A stretch of DNA of 64,000 bases from assembly GCF_000716595.1 (NCBI RefSeq), contig NZ_JNXC01000022.1, positions 62,001-126,000 on the forward strand, in the 5' to 3' direction. A program made the translations under genes and the position numbers. A model generated the notes under the pieces. The model was not told the origin of the DNA. It saw nothing but the letters and a program-made list of their open reading frames with translations, and made no database searches. This DNA comes from Saccharothrix sp. NRRL B-16314 (lineage in GTDB: Bacteria > Actinomycetota > Actinomycetes > Mycobacteriales > Pseudonocardiaceae). This document shows, piece by piece, positions 29,890 to 44,108 of this stretch (position 1 is its first letter; the number at the start of each line of letters is the position of its first letter).

Positions 29890-31241
29890 AGCGTCGGCTC
29901 CAACGGCAGCGTGACGCATGCGGTGAACCCGTCCACGGAGACAAGCGACAGGACACCCTGCCGCGCCTTCACCAACTGGTCCGCGATCGCCAGGCCCAGG
30001 CCCGTGCCCGGTTTGCCCGACCGCCCACGCCAGAACCTCGACGTCGCCAGCGTCAACTCCTCCGCCGTCAGCCCCGGTCCGTCGTCGTGCACCTCCACCC
30101 ACCCCACACCGGCCGAACGGTCCGCGCCCAACGACACCCGCACCGCCCCGCCGTACTTGACCGCGTTGTCCAGCAACACGTCCAGCACTTGCGCCAGGTC
30201 CGACTCCGGGCAGCGCACCAGCACCGGCAACGTCGGCGTCCCCGGCACCGGCACCTGCCAGAACCCCGCCCGGTCGACCACGAGCGCGCCCAGATCGGTC
30301 AACCCAGGCTCACGCCCACCCGCCGCGACCTCCGTGGCCGCGCTCTCCGCCGACGCCAACGCCAACAGCCCGTCCAGCAGCGATTCCAGCCGCTCGATCT
30401 CGGCCACGCCCGCCGTGTACGCGCGCTGACCCTCGGGCTTCACCTGCCCGCTCAACGTGTCCATCCGCAGCCGCAGCGCCGCCATCGGGTTCCGCAACTG
30501 GTGCGACGCGTCCGCGATCAGCCGCCGCTGCTGGTCGGCGGCCTCCGTCACGGCGTCCGACATCCGGTTGAACGACTCCGACAGCTCGCGCACCTCCGGC
30601 GGCCCACTGCTGCCGGCCACGTGCGCCCGCCGTTCACCCGCCGCCACCGCACGCACGCCGACCGCCAACTCCGCCAACGGCTTCAGCAGCCACCGGGCCA
30701 CCGCGACGACCAGCAGGATCGAGATCACCGCCGCCGCCAACGCCCCACCCAGGATCAACAGCCACCGCGTGGTCACGTCTGCCGCAGCGCGCTCCACCGA
30801 AGCCCGGAGCACCACCGCCCCGGCGACCCGCGTGCCCGTGCCGACCGGCCGGGCGAACACCACGTCACCCGACGACCACGGCTTCACCGTCGGCACGGAC
30901 GACGCGGGCTGGTTGCGCAGCGCGGCGTCCAGCACCCTCGCCAGCGACGGGTCTTCCGAGGTCAGGCCCGCCTGGGCGACCGGCTGCCTGCGCGCGTCCA
31001 CCACCACGACGGGCTCGCCGTACAGCTCGACGTAGGCCGTGACCTCGTCCACCAGCGCCGCGTTGTCCCCGGTCGTGTCCGCCTGCTGGGCGAGCGCGGC
31101 GAACCGGTCGAGGTCGGCGGTGCGGGTCAGCACGAACCGCTGGGTGCGTTCGGCGGCCGTCGCCGACAGCAACGGCACCGCGAACGCCGCCACGGCCGCG
31201 GCGGAGAACAACAGCAGCACCAGCAGCAGGCGGCGGCGCAT
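29886..31241 (-). CDS. Sensor histidine kinase
   Basis: This 451-residue membrane kinase has TM helices near residues 5-27 and 155-178 flanking an extracytoplasmic sensor of about 125 residues. A HAMP linker, a dimerisation domain with the phospho-accepting His in DASHQLRNPMAALR, and a catalytic domain with the N box (LLDNAVKYGG) and the G boxes (DDGPGL, GTGLGLAI) follow. The organisation resembles TctE-type kinases, which respond to carboxylates. It starts directly after the response-regulator stop and overlaps the TAXI lipoprotein by 4 bp. Confidence 0.93.
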   Translation of the reverse strand: MRRRLLLVLLLFSAAAVAAFAVPLLSATAAERTQRFVLTRTADLDRFAALAQQADTTGDNAALVDEVTAYVELYGEPVVVVDARRQPVAQAGLTSEDPSLARVLDAALRNQPASSVPTVKPWSSGDVVFARPVGTGTRVAGAVVLRASVERAAADVTTRWLLILGGALAAAVISILLVVAVARWLLKPLAELAVGVRAVAAGERRAHVAGSSGPPEVRELSESFNRMSDAVTEAADQQRRLIADASHQLRNPMAALRLRMDTLSGQVKPEGQRAYTAGVAEIERLESLLDGLLALASAESAATEVAAGGREPGLTDLGALVVDRAGFWQVPVPGTPTLPVLVRCPESDLAQVLDVLLDNAVKYGGAVRVSLGADRSAGVGWVEVHDDGPGLTAEELTLATSRFWRGRSGKPGTGLGLAIADQLVKARQGVLSLVSVDGFTACVTLPLEPTL

Positions 31242-31913
31242 TCACCCACCCAACCGGTAGCCGAAACCGCGGATCGTCGTCAGCAGGTTCGGCCGGTTCA
31301 GCTTCGCCCGCAGCCCCGCCAGGTGCACGTCCAGGGTCCGCGACACCGCCAGGTACGCGTCACCCCACACCTCGTCCATGAGCTGCTGCCGGCTCACCGC
31401 CGTGCCCGCCCGACTGGCCAGCGCGGCGAGGACGTCGAACTCCTTGGTGGTCAACGAGACCTGCGCGTCGCCGACCGCCACCCGCCTGCCCTCCAGATCG
31501 ATCTCCACGTCGCCGACCCGCACCGTGCGGTCCTTCGGCCCGGTGAGCGCCGCGCTGCGCCGCGCGACCGCGTCCATCCGGGCCAGCAACTCGCCGAGCC
31601 GGACCGGTTTCACCAGGTAGTCGTCCGCGCCGAGGCGCAGGCCGCGCACCAGCGACCGCTCGTCACCCCGCGCGGTGAGCACCAGGACCGGCACCGGCGA
31701 CACCTTCCGGATCTTGCGCAGCACTTCCAGCCCGTCGGTGTCGGGGAGGCCGAGGTCGAGCAGGAGGAGGTCGAAATCGCGGTGGACGAGGAGCGCGTCC
31801 GCGCCGCGGGCCACCCGGCTCGGCCGGTGGTCGTTCGCCTCCAGTGCCTCGACCAGGGCGTCCGCGACCCCGTCGTCGTCCTCGACGAGCAGCACGCGCA
31901 CTTCGTCCACCAC
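31242..31913 (-). CDS. OmpR family response regulator
   Basis: This 223-residue regulator has a receiver domain (residues 1-115) with the acidic pocket VEDDD, the phospho-accepting Asp in LLLLDLGLPDTDG, the switch Thr in VLTARG and the Lys in LVKPVRL. A winged-helix DNA-binding domain follows (about 125-220), ending TTIRGFGYRLGG. It is the first gene of a three-gene operon with the kinase and the TAXI lipoprotein. The TctD-like arrangement suggests control of carboxylate uptake genes located elsewhere. Confidence 0.94.
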   Translation of the reverse strand: MVDEVRVLLVEDDDGVADALVEALEANDHRPSRVARGADALLVHRDFDLLLLDLGLPDTDGLEVLRKIRKVSPVPVLVLTARGDERSLVRGLRLGADDYLVKPVRLGELLARMDAVARRSAALTGPKDRTVRVGDVEIDLEGRRVAVGDAQVSLTTKEFDVLAALASRAGTAVSRQQLMDEVWGDAYLAVSRTLDVHLAGLRAKLNRPNLLTTIRGFGYRLGG

Positions 31914-31945
31914 CTTCGGTTGGGGCGATTATGGCCTCCGGGGTG

Positions 31946-31951
31946 TAGACA
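31946..31951 (+). promoter_or_regulatory. -10 element of a leaderless promoter
   Basis: TAGACA lies 7 nt before the GTG of the GAF-ANTAR gene. No Shine-Dalgarno is visible. Confidence 0.5.
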
Positions 31952-31958
31952 TTGGCTT

Positions 31959-32759
31959 GTGAGCATCGGAGAACAAGTACCAGCGGCCCTGCTGGACGAG
32001 GCCAGCGAGGCGCTGGAGGAACTGGCCGGAGTGCTGGCGGGCGGCCAGACGCTGAACGACGCGCTCCAGCAGCTGGTCGAATCGGCGTCGCGGGTCATCC
32101 CGGACGCCGAGAACGTGAGCGTGACCGTCGTGGGGCCGAAGGGTGCGTCCACCGAGGCCTGGACCGACGAGAAGGTCGTCGAGATCGACCGCAAGCAGTA
32201 CGAGACCGGTGACGGGCCGTGCCTGGAGGCCAACCGGACCCAGCGGCCGGTGCGGGCCACCGTGGAGGGCGGCCGGGAGAAGTGGCCCGCGTTCGCCGAG
32301 GCCGCCGAGCGCGCGGGCGTGCAGGCGTACCTGTCCGCGCCGATCGTGGTCGAGGACGACGTGATCGGCTCGCTGAACCTCTACAGCTCGGACGGCCGGG
32401 CGTTCGACCCGTTCGACGAGGCGTTGCTGCGGCTGTTCGTCACCGCCGCCTCCACCTCCATCACCGGGTTCCGCCGGTACGAGCGGTCACGTCGACTGGT
32501 CCAGCACTTGCAGCACGCGCTGGAGTCGCGGGGCGAGATCGACCAGGCCAAGGGCGTGCTGATGGCCGCGCACGGCGTCGACGCCGAGGAGGCGTTCGCC
32601 CGGCTGGTGGGCGAGTCGCAGAAGCACAACACCAAGCTGCGCGACGTGGCCCGGAACCTGCTCGCGTCGGTGCGCGGGCCGTCGGGCCAGGCGAACCGGG
32701 GTCAGGACGACCAGTCCGACCAGGCTCAGTCCGACCGGGATTCCGCCGGGGACAGGTAG
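31959..32759 (+). CDS. GAF-ANTAR RNA-binding antiterminator
   Basis: This 266-residue protein has a GAF sensor domain at about 25-170 and an ANTAR domain at about 180-240 (RRLVQHLQHALESRGEIDQ, then AKGVLMAAHGVDAEEAFARL). ANTAR proteins bind paired hexaloop hairpins in nascent RNA and prevent termination. In actinomycetes such GAF-ANTAR proteins are common regulators with unknown signals. A charged tail of about 25 residues (Gln, Asp, Ser) ends the protein. The start is the GTG at 31959 behind a leaderless promoter. The last 34 bp overlap the end of the convergent SEC-C gene. Confidence 0.9.
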   Translation: MSIGEQVPAALLDEASEALEELAGVLAGGQTLNDALQQLVESASRVIPDAENVSVTVVGPKGASTEAWTDEKVVEIDRKQYETGDGPCLEANRTQRPVRATVEGGREKWPAFAEAAERAGVQAYLSAPIVVEDDVIGSLNLYSSDGRAFDPFDEALLRLFVTAASTSITGFRRYERSRRLVQHLQHALESRGEIDQAKGVLMAAHGVDAEEAFARLVGESQKHNTKLRDVARNLLASVRGPSGQANRGQDDQSDQAQSDRDSAGDR

Positions 32760-33115
32760 AGCCAGGCGCCGTCCTCCCGGACGAAACGGCTGTTCTCGTG
32801 CAGCACGTCGCGTTGCCCCTGCCAGCGGTAATGGGCGCGGAACTCCACGGTGCCGGTCGTCTGGAACGGCGTGCCGCCGGTCCGGGACAGGACCTCCAGG
32901 TGGGTCCAGCGCTGGTCGGGGTCCAGGTCCACGGATGCCGGCCGGGTCGACGGGTGCCAGGTCGCCAGCAGGTAGTCCTCGTGGCCCAGGGCGAAGGCGC
33001 TGAAGCGGGAGCGCATCAGGGCCTCGGCCGTCGGAGCCTTGCGGCGGCCCTGGTGGAACGGGCCGCAGCACGTGTCGTAAGGGTCACCCAGGCCACACGG
33101 GCAGCGAGTGGTCAC
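32726..33115 (-). CDS. YchJ family SEC-C motif protein
   Basis: This 129-residue protein has an N-terminal SEC-C zinc motif (CPCGLGDPYDTCCGPFHQG) and the YchJ/NTF2-like domain (TAEALMRSRFSAFALGHEDYLLATW, then the C-terminal strand VREDGAWLYL). The family is widespread and uncharacterised; the zinc motif is like that of SecA. The GTG at 33115 is 4 bp downstream of the previous gene's stop, so the two are an operon. The 3' end overlaps the GAF-ANTAR gene by 34 bp. Confidence 0.88.
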   Translation of the reverse strand: MTTRCPCGLGDPYDTCCGPFHQGRRKAPTAEALMRSRFSAFALGHEDYLLATWHPSTRPASVDLDPDQRWTHLEVLSRTGGTPFQTTGTVEFRAHYRWQGQRDVLHENSRFVREDGAWLYLSPAESRSD

Positions 33116-33119
33116 GACG

Positions 33120-33431
33120 TCATTCCGGGCGGTCGCACGCCGTGCGGCCCGAACGGTCGTAGCGCACCCAGGCCAGCGCGTTCTCCGCCTCGCGGTCGCC
33201 GGCGGCGGCCTCGGCCGCGAGGGACGCGTGCACCTGGTAGCGCACGTCCGCCGGCACGGCCGGGTTGACCAGCAGGTTCGCCCGGATGGCCGGCCGCGGG
33301 TCGTCGGCGAGCAGCGCCAACGCCTCGGCGGGCGCGGCGGGGTCGGTCGACAGCGCCTCGCGCACCGCGTCGTCCGGGTCACGGGCAAGCGCGACACCGC
33401 GCGCGGCGGACATCGGTTCGGTCACGGGCAC
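33120..33431 (-). CDS. Small leucine-rich repeat variant protein
   Basis: This protein of about 103 residues consists of short helical repeats (ALARDPDDAVREALSTDP, LADDPRPAIRANLLVNP) like the variant leucine-rich repeats of actinomycetes and other bacteria. It has no signal peptide or TM helix. Several start codons (33431, 33425, 33413) are possible and none has a good ribosome site. It is 4 bp upstream of the YchJ-like gene. The role is unknown; a protein-binding scaffold is the usual guess for this fold. Confidence 0.6.
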   Translation of the reverse strand: MPVTEPMSAARGVALARDPDDAVREALSTDPAAPAEALALLADDPRPAIRANLLVNPAVPADVRYQVHASLAAEAAAGDREAENALAWVRYDRSGRTACDRPE

Positions 33432-33444
33432 CAGGATAGAGAGG

Positions 33445-33493
33445 GAAGCGGCCCCCCTCCCGTTGACTGCCAGTCGGGGAGGGGAGCCGCTTC
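33445..33493 (-). terminator. Hairpin terminator after the GH6 endoglucanase gene
   Basis: GAAGCGGCCCCCCTCCC pairs with the complementary stretch ending GCCGCTTC, forming a stem of about 17 bp with one mismatch and a 14-nt loop. It lies 22 bp past the GH6 stop on the minus strand and separates it from the small repeat protein gene. Confidence 0.78.
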
Positions 33494-33514
33494 GAGGGAG
33501 GGCCGGCTACGGCG

Positions 33515-35293
<1,779 letters not shown>

Positions 35294-35328
35294 TCAACTC
35301 TGGTGCAGGAAAACGGACAATCGTAGTC

Positions 35329-35342
35329 TGGGAACGCTCCCA
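35329..35342. promoter_or_regulatory. CebR/CelR-type operator, GH3 gene (one mismatch)
   Basis: TGGGAACGCTCCCA differs from the perfect palindrome at one position. It lies 40 bp upstream of the secreted GH3 start. Confidence 0.85.
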
Positions 35343-35381
35343 GACCTCTTTCGATCCCGTTTCCACCCGGAGGCCAACGCA

Positions 35382-40782
<5,401 letters not shown>

Positions 40783-40791
40783 CACCCGATC

Positions 40792-40832
40792 TCGGCACGG
40801 GGCGTTCTGCGCGCCCAGGCGTCCCGTGCCGA
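40792..40832 (+). terminator. Hairpin terminator between GH9 and GH48
   Basis: TCGGCACGGGGCG and CGTCCCGTGCCGA pair over 13 bp with one G-T wobble around a 15-nt loop. It lies 10 bp after the GH9 stop and would limit read-through into the GH48 gene. Confidence 0.75.
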
Positions 40833-40861
40833 CACCACTCGCCGCACGCCCTTGGAGCTCG

Positions 40862-40880
40862 CGGATCAATGGCTGATCCG
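40862..40880 (+). promoter_or_regulatory. Inverted repeat just upstream of the GH48 ribosome site
   Basis: CGGATCA and TGATCCG form perfect 7-bp arms with a 5-nt spacer. They end a few bases before the AGGAGGAGG site of the GH48 gene. It could be a 5' UTR hairpin that affects translation or an operator. No TGGGAGCGCTCCCA is present in this gap. Confidence 0.5.
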
Positions 40881-40896
40881 TGCAGGAGGAGGACGC

Positions 40897-43836
40897 ATGA
40901 GGTACCGCACCAGAGCGGGACGGTTGCGAACCGGACCGCTCGCGTTGATAGCCGCGGCGGCAACCGCCGCGGGTGTTATGCCGTTCGTCGCGCCGGTGGC
41001 CAACGCCGCGGTGGCGTGCACGGTCAACTACCAGATCTCCAGCCAGTGGCAGGGTGGGTTCGGCGCCAACGTCAGCATCCGCAACGAGGGTGACGCGGTC
41101 AACAACTGGCGTCTCACGTGGACCTTCCCGGACGGCCAGCGCGTTCAGCAGGGCTGGAACGGCACGTTCACGCAGAGCGGCTCCGCGGTCACCGTGGCGG
41201 CGCCCGGCTGGGCGCCGAACCTCGGTACCGGCGCCACGGTCACGCCCGGCTTCAACGGCTCCTGGACGGGCCAGAACCGGCCGCCGACGGACTTCGCGCT
41301 GAACGGCACGCGCTGCACCGGCCCGAACGTCAACGTCGACCCCACGGTGTCGCTGACGTCCCCGACGACGGGGCAGGCGTTCCAGTCCGGCCAGGCGGTC
41401 GGGCTGGCGGCCTCCGCCGCGGACACCGACGGCACCGTCGCCAAGGTCGAGTTCCTGGCCGACGGCGTGGTCGTCGCGACCGACACGAGCGCCCCGTACA
41501 CGGGTTCGTGGACCGGCGCGACCGTGGGCGAGCACGCGATCGTGGCCCGCGCCACCGATGACAAGGGCGGCATCGGCAACTCCAGCATCGCGAGCATCCG
41601 CGTCATCGCGGGTCAAGCGGTGCAGGTCAGCCCGCCGTCGTTGAGCGTGCGGCAGGGCGGCACCAACACCTTCGGCGTCTCGCTGGCCACCGCGCCCACC
41701 TCGTCGGTGACGGTCGCGGTCGCGCGTTCGGCGGGCAGCACCGACCTGACGGCCGGTCCCGCGTCGCTGACGTTCACCACGTCCAACTGGGCGACCAAGC
41801 AGAACGTCACGGTCACCTCGGCGGCCAACGGCGGCGACCTGGCCACGGCCACGTTCACCGCCAGCGCCACCGGCGTCACCCCGGCGTCGGTCGAGGTCAA
41901 GGAGATCTCCGACTCCGCGTCGGACTTCGAGCAGGCCTTCCTGGACCAGTACGCCAAGATCCACGACCCGGCGAGCGGCTACTTCCGCACGTTCTCCGAC
42001 GGGCTCAAGGTGCCGTACCACTCGATCGAGACGCTGATGGTGGAGGCGCCGGACCACGGTCACCAGACCACGTCCGAGGCGTTCAGCTACTACCTGTGGC
42101 TCGAGGCGAGCTACGCCCGGATCACCAGTGACTGGTCTTCGTTCAAGAAGGCCTGGGCCGCGATGGACAAGTACATCATCCCGGCCACGGCGGACCAGCC
42201 GACGAACAACAAGTACGACGCGTCCAAGCCCGCGACCTACGCTCCCGAGCACCCGCGGATGGACATGTACCCGTCGCAGCTGGAGTCCGGCGTCCCGGTG
42301 GGTCGCGACCCGATCGCGGCCGAGCTGAAGTCGGCCTACGGGACCGACGACATCTACGGCATGCACTGGCTGATCGACGTCGACAACACCTACGGCTTCG
42401 GCCGGTGCGGCGACGAGTCCGACGCGGCGCCCGCGTACATCAACACCTACCAGCGCGGTTCGTCGGAGTCGGTGTGGGAGACCATCCCGCAGCCGTCCTG
42501 CGACACCTTCGCGCACGGTGGGACGAACGGCTTCCTCGACCTGTTCACCAAGGACGCCAGCTACGCCAAGCAGTACAAGTACACCAACGCCCCGGACGCC
42601 GACGCGCGTGCGGTGCAGGTGGCGCTGCTGGCGCAGGAGTGGGCGACCGAGCAGGGCAAGGCCGCCGAGATCGCCCCTGAGATCGCGAAGGCCGCGAAGA
42701 TGGGCGACTACCTCCGCTACGCCATGTTCGACAAGTACTTCAAGAAGATCGGCAACTGCACCAGCCCCTCGTCCTGCCCCGGTGGCACCGGCAAGGACAG
42801 CGCGCACTACCTGATGTCCTGGTACTACGCGTGGGGTGGCGCGACCGACACGTCCGCCGGTTGGGCGTGGCGCATCGGTTCCGGCGCCTCGCACCAGGGC
42901 TACCAGAACCCGCTCGCCGCGCACGCGCTGGCGAACGTGGCGGCCCTGAAGCCGAAGTCGGCGACGGGTCAGCAGGACTGGGCCACGTCGATGACCCGTC
43001 AGCTGGAGATGCTGCAGTGGCTGCAGTCGGCCGACGGCGCCATCGCCGGTGGTGTCACGAACACGTGGGAAGGCTCGTACAGCCAGCCGCCGGCCGGCAC
43101 GCCGACCTTCTACGGCATGTTCTACGACGCCCACCCGGTGTGGCGCGACCCGCCGTCGAACCGCTGGTTCGGCTTCCAGGCGTGGCAGATGGAGCGCACC
43201 GCCGCCCTGTACGAGATGACCGGCAACGCGGCGGCCAAGAAGATCCTCGACAAGTGGGTCCCCTGGGCCATCGCCAACACCACCCTCGGCACCAACGGCC
43301 AGTTCCAGATCCCGTCGGACCTGGAGTGGACCGGCGCTCCGGACACCTGGAACGCCACCAACCCCGGTGCCAACGCGAACCTGCGCGCCAAGGTGCTCAA
43401 CTTCAGCCAGGACGTCGGCATCGCCGCGTCCTACGCCAAGACGCTCCTCAACTACGCGGCCAAGTCGGGCAACGCCCAGGCGAAGACCGTCGGTGAGGGC
43501 CTGTTGACGGCGCTGCTGGCGCACCAGGACGACAAGGGCATCGCGATTCCGGAGGAGCGCAAGGACTACAACCGCTTCGACGACGTCTACAACACGACGA
43601 CGCTCGAGGGTCCGTACGTCCCCGCCGGCTGGTCGGGCGACATGCCCAACGGCGACATCGTGAAGCCGGGCGCGTCGTTCCTCGACATGCGCTCGATGTT
43701 CAAGCAGGACCCGGACTGGCCGAAGGTCCAGGCTTACCTGGACGGCGGCCCCGCGCCGACCTTCACCTACCACCGGTTCTGGGCGCAGGCTGAGATCGCT
43801 ACGGCGTTCCAGCTGCACGTGGAACTGTTCGGGTAG
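40897..43836 (+). CDS. Secreted GH48 cellobiohydrolase with N-terminal CBM2
   Basis: This 979-residue exoglucanase works from the reducing end of cellulose and is a key enzyme of actinobacterial cellulose breakdown. It has a signal peptide (about 1-37), a CBM2 (about 40-140), an Ig-like module (about 146-238, NVDPTVSLTSPTTGQAF), a second beta module (about 243-336, QVSPPSLSVRQGGTNTF) and a GH48 domain (about 343-979). The acid Glu394 is in HGHQTTSEAF. The ATG at 40897 has a very strong AGGAGGAGG site. A terminator separates it from GH9. Unlike its neighbours it has no visible CebR-type palindrome. Confidence 0.96.
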   Translation: MRYRTRAGRLRTGPLALIAAAATAAGVMPFVAPVANAAVACTVNYQISSQWQGGFGANVSIRNEGDAVNNWRLTWTFPDGQRVQQGWNGTFTQSGSAVTVAAPGWAPNLGTGATVTPGFNGSWTGQNRPPTDFALNGTRCTGPNVNVDPTVSLTSPTTGQAFQSGQAVGLAASAADTDGTVAKVEFLADGVVVATDTSAPYTGSWTGATVGEHAIVARATDDKGGIGNSSIASIRVIAGQAVQVSPPSLSVRQGGTNTFGVSLATAPTSSVTVAVARSAGSTDLTAGPASLTFTTSNWATKQNVTVTSAANGGDLATATFTASATGVTPASVEVKEISDSASDFEQAFLDQYAKIHDPASGYFRTFSDGLKVPYHSIETLMVEAPDHGHQTTSEAFSYYLWLEASYARITSDWSSFKKAWAAMDKYIIPATADQPTNNKYDASKPATYAPEHPRMDMYPSQLESGVPVGRDPIAAELKSAYGTDDIYGMHWLIDVDNTYGFGRCGDESDAAPAYINTYQRGSSESVWETIPQPSCDTFAHGGTNGFLDLFTKDASYAKQYKYTNAPDADARAVQVALLAQEWATEQGKAAEIAPEIAKAAKMGDYLRYAMFDKYFKKIGNCTSPSSCPGGTGKDSAHYLMSWYYAWGGATDTSAGWAWRIGSGASHQGYQNPLAAHALANVAALKPKSATGQQDWATSMTRQLEMLQWLQSADGAIAGGVTNTWEGSYSQPPAGTPTFYGMFYDAHPVWRDPPSNRWFGFQAWQMERTAALYEMTGNAAAKKILDKWVPWAIANTTLGTNGQFQIPSDLEWTGAPDTWNATNPGANANLRAKVLNFSQDVGIAASYAKTLLNYAAKSGNAQAKTVGEGLLTALLAHQDDKGIAIPEERKDYNRFDDVYNTTTLEGPYVPAGWSGDMPNGDIVKPGASFLDMRSMFKQDPDWPKVQAYLDGGPAPTFTYHRFWAQAEIATAFQLHVELFG

Positions 43837-43849
43837 AACCCGAAGGTCG

Positions 43850-43888
43850 CCGACACCCCCCTCACGACGTGGTGAGGGGGGTGTTCGG
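43850..43888 (+). terminator. Hairpin terminator after GH48
   Basis: CCGACACCCCCCTCAC pairs with the following GTGAGGGGGGTGTTCGG with one bulged base and a 6-nt loop, and lies 14 bp after the stop. Confidence 0.85.
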
Positions 43889-44044
43889 CTTGCGTCGTCT
43901 CAATAGACGGACGCATCCGGGTCTGATGGCCGCGGACATCCTGGTGAAACAGCGTTGAAACTTCGGTGTTGACGCGGGTGAGAGAGCTGTGCCACATTTC
44001 TGGCACCCCGCCCCGATCTACAGGTGGGTACTCGTGACGCGGCG

Positions 44045-44060
44045 ATCGAAACGATTCGAT
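44045..44060. promoter_or_regulatory. Candidate operator of the local LacI regulator
   Basis: ATCGAAACGATTCGAT is an inverted repeat of ATCGAA around a CG centre, the usual form of LacI/GalR operators. It lies 49 bp before the intracellular GH3 gene, whose operon ends with a LacI gene. It is clearly different from the CebR-type site. Confidence 0.6.
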
Positions 44061-44108
44061 TCAGTGAGCTGCGCATTCGAGCAATTCGACGACCACGAGA
44101 GGTGTGCC

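Noticed and set aside
30087..31958. Upstream extension of the GAF-ANTAR frame through the two-component operon
   Set aside because: The extension is antisense to the kinase and regulator and low-complexity; the GTG at 31959 has a promoter just before it.
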